From Amblyomma americanum (taxonomy: Eukaryota; Arthropoda; Arachnida; Ixodida; Ixodidae), in NCBI RefSeq assembly GCF_052857255.1, contig NW_027526684.1:83064-147063 (forward strand): DNA of 64,000 nt, given 5' to 3'. The translations under genes were made by a program, and so were the position numbers. Below, piece by piece: positions 12,800 through 27,379 of the stretch. Within the stretch, counting starts at the first letter, position 1, and each line of letters opens with the position of its first letter. The notes beneath the pieces are model-generated. The model worked only from the letters and a program-made list of their open reading frames with translations, was not told the origin of the DNA and made no database searches.

Positions 12800-15380
12800 A
12801 GCGAAACAAGCTGTTTTAGACCGAAACGAGCTAAATCACAACACATCGGTTTTACAAGTGTTCCTCTGACACGCGTCAAAACTTTTTCTCTTATAACTGC
12901 GCGAAAAGCATGTATTCTTGCTTAATACAACGAAACAAGCTGTTTTAGACCGAAACGAGCTAAATCACAACACATCGGTTTTAGAAGTGTCCCTGTGACA
13001 CGCGTCAAAACTTTTTCTCTTATAACTGCGCGAAAAGCATGTATTCTTGCTTAATACAGCGAAACAAGCTGTTTTAGACCGAAACGAGCTAAATCGCAAC
13101 ACATCGGTTTTACAAGTGTTCCTCTGATACGCGTCAAAACTTTTTTCTCTTATAACTGCGCGAAAAGCATGTATTCGTGCTTAGTTCAACGAAACAAGCT
13201 GTTTTAGACCGAAACGAGGTAAATCTGAACACATCGGTTTTACAAGTGTCCCTGTGACACGCGTCAAAACGTTTTCTCTTATAACTGTGCGAAAAGCATG
13301 TATTCTTGCTTAATACAGCGAAACAAGCTGTTTTAGACCGAAACGAGCTAAATCACAACACATCGGTTTTACAACTGTTCCTCTGATACGCGTAAAAACT
13401 TTTTCTTTTATAACTGCGCGAAAAGCATGTATTCTTGCTTAATACAACGAAACAAGCTGCTTTAGGCCGAAACGAGCTAAATCACAACACATCGGTTTTA
13501 CAAGTGTTCCTCTGATACGCGTCTAAACCTTTTCTCTTATAACTGTGCGAAAAGCATGTGTTCGTGCTTAATACTACAAAACAAGTTGTTTTACACCAAA
13601 ACGAGCTAGATCTAAACACATCGGTTTTACAAGTGTCCCTGTGACACGCGTCAAAACTTTTTCTCTTGTAACTGCGCGAAAAGCACGTATTCTTGCTTAA
13701 TACAACGAAACAAGCTGTTTTAGACCGAAACGAGCTAAATCTGAACACATCGGTTTTACTAGTGTCCCTGTGACACGCGTCACAACCTTTTCTCTTATAA
13801 CTGCGCGAAAAGCATGTATTCTTGCCTAATACAGCGAAACAAGCTGTTTTAGACCGAAACGAGTTAAATCACAACACATCGGTTTTACAAGTGTTCCTCT
13901 GATACGCGTCAAAACTTTTTCTCTTATAACTGCGCGAAAAGCATGTATTCTTGCTTAATACAACGAAACAACCTGTTTTAGACCGAAACGAGCTAAATCA
14001 CAACACATCGGTTTTACAAGTGTCCCTCTGACACGCGTCAAAACTTTTTCTCTTATACCTGCGCGAAAAGCATGTATTCTTGCTTAATACGGCGCAACAA
14101 GCTGTTTTAAACCGAAACGAGCTAAATCGCAACACATCGGTTTTACAAGTGTTCCTCTGATACGCGTCAAAACTTTTTTCTCTTATAACTGCGCGAAAAG
14201 CATGTATTCTTGCTTAATACAGCGAAACAAGCTGTTTTAGACCGAAACGAGCTAAATCACAACACATCGGTTTTACAAGTGTTCCTCTGATACGCGTCAA
14301 AACTTTTTCTTATATAACTGCGCGAAAAGCATGTATTCTTGCCTAATACAACGAAACAAGCTGTTTTAGACCGAAAGGAGTTAAATCACAACACATCGGT
14401 TTTACAAGTGTTCCTCTGATACGCGTCTAAACTTTTTCTCTTATAACTGCGCGAAAAGCACGTATTCTTGCTTAATACAGCGAAACAAGCTGTTTTAGAC
14501 CGAAACGAGCTAAATCTGAACACATCGGTTTTACAAGTGTCCCTGTGACACGCGTCAAAACTTTTTCTCTTATACCTGCGCGAAAAGCATGTATTCGTGC
14601 TTAATACAGCGAAACAAGCTGTTTTAGACCGAAACGAGCTAAATCTGAACACATCGGTTTTACTAGTGTCCCTGTGACACGCGTCACAACCTTTTCTCTT
14701 GTAACTGCGCAAAAAGCATGTATTCTTGCTTAATACAGCGAAACAAGCTGTTTTAGACCGAAACGAGTTAAATCACAACACATCGGTTTTACAAGTGTTC
14801 CTCTGATACGCGTCAAAACGTTTCTCTTATAACTGCGCGAAAAGCATGTATTCGTGCTTAATAAAACGAAACAAGCTGTTTTAGACCGAAACGAGCTGTA
14901 TCTGAACGCATCGGTTTTACAAGTATCCACGTGATACTCTTCAAAACTTTTTCTCTTATAACTGCGCGAAAAGCATGTATTCGTGCTTAATACAACGAAT
15001 CAAGCTGTTTTAGACCGAAACGAGCTAAATCTGAACACGTCGGTTTTACACGTGTCCCTGTGACACGCGTCAAAACTTTTTCTCTTATAACTGCGCGAAA
15101 AGCACGTATTCTTGCTTAATACAGCGAAACAAGCTGTTTTAGACCGAAACGAGCTAAATCACAACACATCGGTTTTACAAGTGTTCCTCTGATACGCGTC
15201 AAAACTTTTTTCTCTTATAACTGCGCGAAAAGCATGTATTCGTGCTTAGTCTAACGAAACAAGCTGTTTTAGACCGAAACGGGGTAAATCTGAACACATC
15301 GGTTTTACAAGTGTCCCTGTTACACGCGTCAAAACTTTTTCTCTTATAACTCCGCGAAAAGCATGTATTCTTGCTTAATA
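12800..15380. repeat. 20-monomer higher-order unit (HOR-20), isolated copy
   Basis: About 2,580 bp (20 x 129) that matches 27.38-29.96 kb at an offset of ~14,580 bp. Shared markers are acaactgttcctc with cgtaaaaac (near 13375), aatactacaaaacaagttg (near 13570), gaccgaaaggag near 14370, aaaacgtttctc near 14817, and cctgttacacgcg near 15313. It abuts the 23-monomer array on its right side; the switch lies between about 15325 and 15384. Confidence 0.75.
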
Positions 15381-15383
15381 CAA

Positions 15384-18300
15384 CGAAACAACCTGTTTTA
15401 GACAGAAACGAGCTAAATCACAACACATCGGTTTTACAAGTGTCCCTCTGACACGCGTCAAAACTTTTTCTCTTATACCTGCGCGAAAAGCATGTACTCT
15501 TGCTTAATACGGCGCAACAAGCTGTTTTAGACCGAAACGAGCTAAATCGCAACACATCGGTTTTACAAGTGTTCCTCTGATACGCGTCAAAACTTTTTTC
15601 TCTTATAACTGCGCGAAAAGCATGTATTCTTGCTTAATACAGCGAAACAAGCTGTTTTAGACCGAAACGAGCTAAATCACAACACATCGGTTTTACAAGT
15701 GTTCCTCTGATACGCGTCAAAACTTTTTCTTATATAACTGCGCGAAAAGCATGTATTCTTGCTTAATACAACGAAACAAGCTGTTTTAGACCGAAAGGAG
15801 TTAAATCACAACACATCGGTTTTACAAGTGTTCCTCTGATACGCGTCTAAACTTTTTCTCTTATAACTGCGCGAAAAGCATGTGTTCGTGCTTAATACAA
15901 CAAAACAAGCTGTTTTACACCAAAACGAGCTAGATCTGAACACATCGGTTTTACAAGTGTCCCTGTGACATGCGTCAAAACTTTTTCTCTTGTAACTGCG
16001 CGAAAAGCACGTATTCTTGCTTAATACAGCGAAACAAGCTGTTTTAGACCGAAACGAGCTAAATCTGAACACATCGGTTTTACAAGTGTCCCTGTGACAC
16101 GCGTCAAAACTTTTTCTCTTATACCTGCGCGAAAAGCATGTATTCGTGCTTAATACAGCGAAACAAGCTGTTTTAGACCGAAACGAGCTAAATCTGAACA
16201 CATCGGTTTTACTAGTGTCCCTGTGACACGCGTCACAACCTTTTCTCTTGTAACTGCGCAAAAAGCATGTATTCTTGCTTAATACAGCGAAACAAGCTGT
16301 CTTAGACCGAAACGAGTTAAATCACAACACATCGGTTTTACAAGTGTTCCTCTGATACGCGTCAAAACTTTTCTCTTATAACTGCGCGAAAAGCATGTAT
16401 TCGTGCTTAATAAAACGAAACAAGCTGTTTTAGACCGAAACGAGCTGTATCTGAACGCATCGGTTTTACAAGTATCCACGTGATACTCTTCAAAACTTTT
16501 TCTCTTATAACTGCGCGAAAAGCATGTATTCGTGCTTAATACAACGAATCAAGCTGTTTTAGACCGAAACGAGCTAAATCTGAACACGTCGGTTTTACAC
16601 GTGTCCCTGTGACACGCGTCAAAACTTTTTCTCTTATAACTGCGCGAAAAGCACGTATTCTTGCTTAATACAGCGAAACAAGCTGTTTTAGACCGAAACG
16701 AGCTAAATCACAACACATCGGTTTTACAAGTGTTCCTCTGATACGCGTCAAAACTTTTTTCTCTTATAACTGCGCGAAAAGCATGTATTCTTGCTTAATA
16801 CAACGAAACAAGCTGTTTTAGACCGAAACGAGCTAAATCACAACACATCGGCTTTAGAAGTGTCCCTGTGACACGCGTCAAAACTTTTTCTCTTATAACT
16901 GCGCGAAAAGCATGTATTCTTGCTTAATACAGCGAAACAAGCTGTTTTAGACCGAAACGAGCTAAATCGCAACACATCGGTTTTCAAGTGTTCCTCTGAT
17001 ACGCGTCAAAACTTTTTTCTCTTATAACTGCGCGAAAAGCATGTATTCGTGCTTAGTTCAACGAAACAAGTTGTTTTAGACCGAAACGAGGTAAATCTGA
17101 ACACATCGGTTTTACAAGTGTCCCTGTGACACGCGTCAAAACGTTTTCTCTTATAACTGCGCGAAAAGCATGTATTCTTGCTTAATACAGCGAAACAAGC
17201 TGTTTTAGACCGAAACGAGCTAAATCACAACACATCGGTTTTACAAGTGTTCCTCTGGTACGCGTCAAAACTTTTTCTTTTATAACTGCGCGAAAAGCAT
17301 GTATTCTTGCTTAATACAACGAAACAAGCTGCTTTAGACCGAAACGAGCTAAATCACAACACATCGGTTTTACAAGTGTTCCTCTGATACGCGTCTAAAC
17401 TTTTCCTCTTATAACTGCGCGAAAAGCATGTGTTCGTGCTTAATACAACGAAAAAGCTGTTTTACACCAAAACGAGCTAGATCTGAACACATCGGTTTTA
17501 CAAGTGTCCCTGTGACACGCGTCAAAACTTTTTCTCTTGTAACTGCGCGAAAAGCACGTATTCTTGCTTAATACAGCGAAACAAGCTGTTTTAGACCGAA
17601 ACGAGCTAAATCTGAACACATCGGTTTTACTAGTGTCCCTGTGACACGCGTCAAAACTTTTTCTTTTATAACAGCGCGAAAAGCATGTATTCTTGCTTAA
17701 TACAACGAAACAAGCTGTTTTAGACCGAAACGAGCTAAATCTGAACACATCGGTTTTACTAGTGTCCCTGTGACACGCGTCACAACCTTTTCTCTTATGA
17801 CTGCGCGAAAAGCATGTATTCTTGCTTAATACAGCGAAACGAGCTGTTTTAGACCGAAACGAGTTAAATCACAACACATCGGTTTTACAAGTGTTCCTCT
17901 GATACGCGTCAAAACTTTTTCTCTTATAACTGCGCGAAAAGCATGTATTCGTGCTTAATAAAACGAAACAAGCTGTTTTAGACCGAAACGAGCTGTATCT
18001 GAACGCATCGGTTTTACAAGTATCCACGTGATACTCGTCAAAACTTTTTCTCTTATAACTGCGCGAAAAGCATGTATTCGTGCTTAATACAACGAATCAA
18101 GCTGTTTTAGACCGAAACGAGCTAAATCTGAACACGTCGGTTTTACACGTGTCCCTGTGACACGCGTCAAAACTTTTTCTCTTATAACTGCGCGAAAAGC
18201 ACGTATTCTTGCTTAATACAGCGAAACAAGCTGTTTTAGACCGAAACGAGCTAAATCACAACACATCGGTTTTACAAGTGTTCCTCTGATACGCGTCAAA

Positions 18301-21300
18301 ACTTTTTCTCTTATAACTGCGCGAAAAGCATGTATTCTTGCTTAATACAACGAAACAACCTGTTTTAGACCGAAACGAGCTAAATCACAACACATCGGTT
18401 TTACAAGTGTCCCTCTGACACGCGTCAAAACTTTTTCTCTTATACCTGCGCGAAAAGCATGTATTCTTGCTTAATACGGCGCAACAAGCTGTTTTAGACC
18501 GAAACGAGCTAAATCGCAACACATCGGTTTTACAAGTGTTCCTCTGATACGCGTCAAAACTTTTTTCTCTTATAACTGCGCGAAAAGCATGTATTCTTGC
18601 TTAATACAGCGAAACAAGCTGTTTTAGACCGAAACGAGCTAAATCACAACACATCGGTTTTACAAGTGTTCCTCTGATACGCGTCAAAACTTTTTCTTAT
18701 ATAACTGCGCGAAAAGCATGTATTCTTGCTTAATACAACGAAACAAGCTGTTTTAGACCGAAAGGAGTTAAATCACAACACATCGGTTTTACAAGTGTTC
18801 CTCTGATACGCGTCTAAACTTTTTCTCTTATAACTGCGCGAAAAGCATGTGTTCGTGCTTAATACAACAAAACAAGCTGTTTTACACCAAAACGAGCTAG
18901 ATCTGAACACATCGGTTTTACAAGTGTCCCTGTGACATGCGTCAAAACTTTTTCTCTTGTAACTGCGCGAAAAGCACGTATTCTTGCTTAATACAGCGAA
19001 ACAAGCTGTTTTAGACCGAAACGAGCTAAATCTGAACACATCGGTTTTACAAGTGTCCCTGTGACACGCGTCAAAACTTTTTCTCTTATACCTGCGCGAA
19101 AAGCATGTATTCGTGCTTAATACAGCGAAACAAGCTGTTTTAGACCGAAACGAGCTAAATCTGAACACATCGGTTTTACTAGTGTCCCTGTGACACGCGT
19201 CACAACCTTTTCTCTTGTAACTGCGCAAAAAGCATGTATTCTTGCTTAATACAGCGAAACAAGCTGTCTTAGACCGAAACGAGTTAAATCACAACACATC
19301 GGTTTTACAAGTGTTCCTCTGATACGCGTCAAAACTTTTCTCTTATAACTGCGCGAAAAGCATGTATTCGTGCTTAATAAAACGAAACAAGCTGTTTTAG
19401 ACCGAAACGAGCTGTATCTGAACGCATCGGTTTTACAAGTATCCACGTGATACTCTTCAAAACTTTTTCTCTTATAACTGCGCGAAAAGCATGTATTCGT
19501 GCTTAATACAACGAATCAAGCTGTTTTAGACCGAAACGAGCTAAATCTGAACACGTCGGTTTTACACGTGTCCCTGTGACACGCGTCAAAACTTTTTCTC
19601 TTATAACTGCGCGAAAAGCACGTATTCTTGCTTAATACAGCGAAACAAGCTGTTTTAGACCGAAACGAGCTAAATCACAACACATCGGTTTTACAAGTGT
19701 TCCTCTGATACGCGTCAAAACTTTTTTCTCTTATAACTGCGCGAAAAGCATGTATTCTTGCTTAATACAACGAAACAAGCTGTTTTAGACCGAAACGAGC
19801 TAAATCACAACACATCGGCTTTAGAAGTGTCCCTGTGACACGCGTCAAAACTTTTTCTCTTATAACTGCGCGAAAAGCATGTATTCTTGCTTAATACAGC
19901 GAAACAAGCTGTTTTAGACCGAAACGAGCTAAATCGCAACACATCGGTTTTCAAGTGTTCCTCTGATACGCGTCAAAACTTTTTTCTCTTATAACTGCGC
20001 GAAAAGCATGTATTCGTGCTTAGTTCAACGAAACAAGTTGTTTTAGACCGAAACGAGGTAAATCTGAACACATCGGTTTTACAAGTGTCCCTGTGACACG
20101 CGTCAAAACGTTTTCTCTTATAACTGCGCGAAAAGCATGTATTCTTGCTTAATACAGCGAAACAAGCTGTTTTAGACCGAAACGAGCTAAATCACAACAC
20201 ATCGGTTTTACAAGTGTTCCTCTGGTACGCGTCAAAACTTTTTCTTTTATAACTGCGCGAAAAGCATGTATTCTTGCTTAATACAACGAAACAAGCTGCT
20301 TTAGACCGAAACGAGCTAAATCACAACACATCGGTTTTACAAGTGTTCCTCTGATACGCGTCTAAACTTTTTCTCTTATAACTGCGCGAAAAGCATGTGT
20401 TCGTGCTTAATACAACGAAAAAGCTGTTTTACACCAAAACGAGCTAGATCTGAACACATCGGTTTTACAAGTGTCCCTGTGACACGCGTCAAAACTTTTT
20501 CTCTTGTAACTGCGCGAAAAGCACGTATTCTTGCTTAATACAGCGAAACAAGCTGTTTTAGACCGAAACGAGCTAAATCTGAACACATCGGTTTTACTAG
20601 TGTCCCTGTGACACGCGTCAAAACTTTTTCTTTTATAACAGCGCGAAAAGCATGTATTCTTGCTTAATACAACGAAACAAGCTGTTTTAGACCGAAACGA
20701 GCTAAATCTGAACACATCGGTTTTACTAGTGTCCCTGTGACACGCGTCACAACCTTTTCTCTTATGACTGCGCGAAAAGCATGTATTCTTGCTTAATACA
20801 GCGAAACGAGCTGTTTTAGACCGAAACGAGTTAAATCACAACACATCGGTTTTACAAGTGTTCCTCTGATACGCGTCAAAACTTTTTCTCTTATAACTGC
20901 GCGAAAAGCATGTATTCGTGCTTAATAAAACGAAACAAGCTGTTTTAGACCGAAACGAGCTGTATCTGAACGCATCGGTTTTACAAGTATCCACGTGATA
21001 CTCGTCAAAACTTTTTCTCTTATAACTGCGCGAAAAGCATGTATTCGTGCTTAATACAACGAATCAAGCTGTTTTAGACCGAAACGAGCTAAATCTGAAC
21101 ACGTCGGTTTTACACGTGTCCCTGTGACACGCGTCAAAACTTTTTCTCTTATAACTGCGCGAAAAGCACGTATTCTTGCTTAATACAGCGAAACAAGCTG
21201 TTTTAGACCGAAACGAGCTAAATCACAACACATCGGTTTTACAAGTGTTCCTCTGATACGCGTCAAAACTTTTTCTCTTATAACTGCGCGAAAAGCATGT

Positions 21301-24300
21301 ATTCTTGCTTAATACAACGAAACAACCTGTTTTAGACCGAAACGAGCTAAATCACAACACATCGGTTTTACAAGTGTCCCTCTGACACGCGTCAAAACTT
21401 TTTCTCTTATACCTGCGCGAAAAGCATGTATTCTTGCTTAATACGGCGCAACAAGCTGTTTTAGACCGAAACGAGCTAAATCGCAACACATCGGTTTTAC
21501 AAGTGTTCCTCTGATACGCGTCAAAACTTTTTTCTCTTATAACTGCGCGAAAAGCATGTATTCTTGCTTAATACAGCGAAACAAGCTGTTTTAGACCGAA
21601 ACGAGCTAAATCACAACACATCGGTTTTACAAGTGTTCCTCTGATACGCGTCAAAACTTTTTCTTATATAACTGCGCGAAAAGCATGTATTCTTGCTTAA
21701 TACAACGAAACAAGCTGTTTTAGACCGAAAGGAGTTAAATCACAACACATCGGTTTTACAAGTGTTCCTCTGATACGCGTCTAAACTTTTTCTCTTATAA
21801 CTGCGCGAAAAGCATGTGTTCGTGCTTAATACAACAAAACAAGCTGTTTTACACCAAAACGAGCTAGATCTGAACACATCGGTTTTACAAGTGTCCCTGT
21901 GACATGCGTCAAAACTTTTTCTCTTGTAACTGCGCGAAAAGCACGTATTCTTGCTTAATACAGCGAAACAAGCTGTTTTAGACCGAAACGAGCTAAATCT
22001 GAACACATCGGTTTTACAAGTGTCCCTGTGACACGCGTCAAAACTTTTTCTCTTATACCTGCGCGAAAAGCATGTATTCGTGCTTAATACAGCGAAACAA
22101 GCTGTTTTAGACCGAAACGAGCTAAATCTGAACACATCGGTTTTACTAGTGTCCCTGTGACACGCGTCACAACCTTTTCTCTTGTAACTGCGCAAAAAGC
22201 ATGTATTCTTGCTTAATACAGCGAAACAAGCTGTTTTAGACCGAAACGAGTTAAATCACAACACATCGGTTTTACAAGTGTTCCTCTGATACGCGTCAAA
22301 ACTTTTCTCTTATAACTGCGCGAAAAGCATGTATTCGTGCTTAATAAAACGAAACAAGCTGTTTTAGACCGAAACGAGCTGTATCTGAACGCATCGGTTT
22401 TACAAGTATCCACGTGATATTCTTCAAAACTTTTTCTCTTATAACTGCGCGAAAAGCATGTATTCGTGCTTAATACAACGAATCAAGCTGTTTTAGACCG
22501 AAACGAGCTAAATCTGAACACGTCGGTTTTACACGTGTCCCTGTGACACGCGTCAAAACTTTTTCTCTTATAACTGCGCGAAAAGCACGTATTCTTGCTT
22601 AATACAGCGAAACAAGCTGTTTTAGACCGAAACGAGCTAAATCACAACACATCGGTTTTACAAGTGTTCCTCTGATACGCGTCAAAACTTTTTTCTCTTA
22701 TAACTGCGCGAAAAGCATGTATTCTTGCTTAATACAACGAAACAAGCTGTTTTAGACCGAAACGAGCTAAATCACAACACATCGGCTTTAGAAGTGTCCC
22801 TGTGACACGCGTCAAAACTTTTTCTCTTATAACTGCGCGAAAAGCATGTATTCTTGCTTAATACAGCGAAACAAGCTGTTTTAGACCGAAACGAGCTAAA
22901 TCGCAACACATCGGTTTTCAAGTGTTCCTCTGATACGCGTCAAAACTTTTTTCTCTTATAACTGCGCGAAAAGCATGTATTCGTGCTTAGTTCAACGAAA
23001 CAAGTTGTTTTAGACCGAAACGAGGTAAATCTGAACACATCGGTTTTACAAGTGTCCCTGTGACACGCGTCAAAACGTTTTCTCTTATAACTGCGCGAAA
23101 AGCATGTATTCTTGCTTAATACAGCGAAACAAGCTGTTTTAGACCGAAACGAGCTAAATCACAACACATCGGTTTTACAAGTGTTCCTCTGATACGCGTC
23201 AAAACTTTTTCTTTTATAACTGCGCGAAAAGCATGTATTCTTGCTTAATACAACGAAACAAGCTGCTTTAGACCGAAACGAGCTAAATCACAACACATCG
23301 GTTTTACAAGTGTTCCTCTGATACGCGTCTAAACTTTTTCTCTTATAACTGCGCGAAAAGCATGTGTTCGTGCTTAATACAACGAAACAAGCTGTTTTAC
23401 ACCAAAACGAGCTAGATCTGAACACATCGGTTTTACAAGTGTCCCTGTGACACGCGTCAAAACTTTTTCTCTTGTAACTGCGCGAAAAGCACGTATTCTT
23501 GCTTAATAGAGCGAAACAAGCTGTTTTAGACCGAAACGAGCTAAATCTGAACACATCGGTTTTACTAGTGTCCCTGTGACACGCGTCAAAACTTTTTCTT
23601 TTATAACAGCGCGAAAAGCATGTATTCTTGCTTAATACAACGAAACAAGCTGTTTTAGACCGAAACGAGCTAAATCTGAACACATCGGTTTTACTAGTGT
23701 CCCTGTGACACGCGTCACAACCTTTTCTCTTATGACTGCGCGAAAAGCATGTATTCTTGCTTAATACAGCGAAACGAGCTGTTTTAGACCGAAACGAGTT
23801 AAATCACAACACATCGGTTTTACAAGTGTTCCTCTGATACGCGTCAAAACTTTTTCTCTTATAACTGCGCGAAAAGCATGTATTCGTGCTTAATAAAACG
23901 AAACAAGCTGTTTTAGACCGAAACGAGCTGTATCTGAACGCATCGGTTTTACAAGTATCCACGTGATACTCGTCAAAACTTTTTCTCTTATAACTGCGCG
24001 AAAAGCATGTATTCGTGCTTAATACAACGAATCAAGCTGTTTTAGACCGAAACGAGCTAAATCTGAACACGTCGGTTTTACACGTGTCCCTGTGACACGC
24101 GTCAAAACTTTTTCTCTTATAACTGCGCGAAAAGCACGTATTCTTGCTTAATACAGCGAAACAAGCTGTTTTAGACCGAAACGAGCTAAATCACAACACA
24201 TCGGTTTTACAAGTGTTCCTCTGATACGCGTCAAAACTTTTTCTCTTATAACTGCGCGAAAAGCATGTATTCTTGCTTAATACAACGAAACAACCTGTTT

Positions 24301-26790
24301 TAGACCGAAACGAGCTAAATCACAACACATCGGTTTTACAAGTGTCCCTCTGACACGCGTCAAAACTTTTTCTCTTATACCTGCGCGAAAAGCATGTATT
24401 CTTGCTTAATACGGCGCAACAAGCTGTTTTAGACCGAAACGAGCTAAATCGCAACACATCGGTTTTACAAGTGTTCCTCTGATACGCGTCAAAACTTTTT
24501 TCTCTTATAACTGCGCGAAAAGCATGTATTCTTGCTTAATACAGCGAAACAAGCTGTTTTAGACCGAAACGAGCTAAATCTCAACACATCGGTTTTACAA
24601 GTGTTCCTCTGATACGCGTCAAAACTTTTTCTTATATAACTGCGCGAAAAGCATGTATTCTTGCTTAATACAACGAAACAAGCTGTTTTAGACCGAAAGG
24701 AGTTAAATCACAACACATCGGTTTTACAAGTGTTCCTCTGATACGCGTCTAAACTTTTTCTCTTATAACTGCGCGAAAAGCATGTGTTCGTGATTAATAC
24801 AACAAAACAAGCTGTTTTACACCAAAACGAGCTAGATCTGAACACATCGGTTTTACAAGTGTCCCTGTGACATGCGTCAAAACTTTTTCTCTTGTAACTG
24901 CGCGAAAAGCACGTATTCTTGCTTAATACAGCGAAACAAGCTGTTTTAGACCGAAACGAGCTAAATCTGAACACATCGGTTTTACAAGTGTCCCTGTGAC
25001 ACGCGTCAAAACTTTTTCTCTTATACCTGCGCGAAAAGCATGTATTCGTGCTTAATACAGCGAAACAAGCTGTTTTAGACCGAAACGAGCTAAATCTGAA
25101 CACATCGGTTTTACTAGTGTCCCTGTGACACGCGTCACAACCTTTTCTCTTGTAACTGCGCAAAAAGCATGTATTCTTGCTTAATACAGCGAAACAAGCT
25201 GTCTTAGACCGAAACGAGTTAAATCACAACACATCGGTTTTACAAGTGTTCCTCTGATACGCGTCAAAACTTTTCTCTTATAACTGCGCGAAAAGCATGT
25301 ATTCGTGCTTAATAAAACGAAACAAGCTGTTTTAGACCGAAACGAGCTGTATCTGAACGCATCGGTTTTACAAGTATCCACGTGATACTCTTCAAAACTT
25401 TTTCTCTTATAACTGCGCGAAAAGCATGTATTCGTGCTTAATACAACGAATCAAGCTGTTTTAGACCGAAACGAGCTAAATCTGAACACGTCGGTTTTAC
25501 ACGTGTCCCTGTGACACGCGTCAAAACTTTTTCTCTTATAACTGCGCGAAAAGCACGTATTCTTGCTTAATACAGCGAAACAAGCTGTTTTAGACCGAAA
25601 CGAGCTAAATCACAACACATCGGTTTTACAAGTGTTCCTCTGATACGCGTCAAAACTTTTTTCTCTTATAACTGCGCGAAAAGCATGTATTCTTGCTTAA
25701 TACAACGAAACAAGCTGTTTTAGACCGAAACGAGCTAAATCACAACACATCGGCTTTAGAAGTGTCCCTGTGACACGCGTCAAAACTTTTTCTCTTATAA
25801 CTGCGCGAAAAGCATGTATTCTTGCTTAATACAGCGAAACAAGCTGTTTTAGACCGAAACGAGCTAAATCGCAACACATCGGTTTTCAAGTGTTCCTCTG
25901 ATACGCGTCAAAACTTTTTTCTCTTATAACTGCGCGAAAAGCATGTATTCGTGCTTAGTTCAACGAAACAAGTTGTTTTAGACCGAAACGAGGTAAATCT
26001 GAACACATCGGTTTTACAAGTGTCCCTGTGACACGCGTCAAAACGTTTTCTCTTATAACTGCGCGAAAAGCATGTATTCTTGCTTAATACAGCGAAACAA
26101 GCTGTTTTAGACCGAAACGAGCTAAATCACAACACATCGGTTTTACAAGTGTTCCTCTGATACGCGTCAAAACTTTTTCTTTTATAACTGCGCGAAAAGC
26201 ATGTATTCTTGCTTAATACAACGAAACAAGCTGCTTTAGACCGAAACGAGCTAAATCACAACACATCGGTTTTACAAGTGTTCCTCTGATACGCGTCTAA
26301 ACTTTTTCTCTTATAACTGCGCGAAAAGCATGTGTTCGTGCTTAATACAACGAAACAAGCTGTTTTACACCAAAACGAGCTAGATCTGAACACATCGGTT
26401 TTACAAGTGTCCCTGTGACACGCGTCAAAACTTTTTCTCTTGTAACTGCGCGAAAAGCACGTATTCTTGCTTAATACAGCGAAACAAGCTGTTTTAGACC
26501 GAAACGAGCTAAATCTGAACACATCGGTTTTACTAGTGTCCCTGTGACACGCGTCAAAACTTTTTCTTTTATAACAGCGCGAAAAGCATGTATTCTTGCT
26601 TAATACAACGAAACAAGCTGTTTTAGACCGAAACGAGCTAAATCTGAACACATCGGTTTTACTAGTGTCCCTGTGACACGCGTCACAACCTTTTCTCTTA
26701 TGACTGCGCGAAAAGCATGTATTCTTGCTTAATACAGCGAAACGAGCTGTTTTAGACCGAAACGAGTTAAATCACAACACATCGGTTTTA
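15384..26790. repeat. 23-monomer higher-order repeat array (HOR-23), ~3.9 copies
   Basis: The same ordered set of 23 monomer variants repeats every 2,967-2,968 bp. The acatgcgtc variant falls at 15968, 18935, 21902 and 24870. The ggcgcaac variant falls at 15511 and 18478 and continues at the same spacing. The tatccacgtg monomer occurs twice per unit, 12 and 11 monomers apart, with ctcttc at one site and ctcgtc at the other. In an arbitrary phase the units start near 15384, 18351, 21318 and 24286, the last being partial. The first two units share a two-base deletion (acgaaaaagctg near 17450 and 20417) that the last two lack. The array ends near 26.7-26.8 kb, where the T5 run of the B-site monomer switches to T4. 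Confidence 0.9.
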
Positions 26791-27379
26791 CAAGTGTTCC
26801 TCTGATACGCGTCAAAACTTTTCTCTTATAACTGCGCGAAAAGCATGTATTCGTGCTTAATAAAACGAAACAAGCTGTTTTAGACCGAAACGAGCTGTAT
26901 CTGAACGCATCGGTTTTACAAGTATCCACGTGATACTCTTCAAAACTTTTTCTCTTATAACTGCGCGAAAAGCATGTATTCGTGCTTAATACAACGAATC
27001 AAGCTGTTTTAGACCGAAACGAGCTAAATCTGAACACGTCGGTTTTACACGTGTCCCTGTGACACGCGTCAAAACTTTTTCTCTTATAACTGCGCGAAAA
27101 GCACGTATTCTTGCTTAATACAGCGAAACAAGCTGTTTTAGACCGAAACGAGCTAAATCACAACACATCGGTTTTACAAGTGTTCCTCTGATACGCGTCA
27201 AAACTTTTTTCTCTTATAACTGCGCGAAAAGCATGTATTCGTGCTTAGTCTAACGAAACAAGCTGTTTTAGACCGAAACGGGGTAAATCTGAACACATCG
27301 GTTTTACAAGTGTCCCTGTTACACGCGTCAAAACTTTTTCTCTTATAACTGCGCCAAAAGCATGTATTCTTGCTTAATA

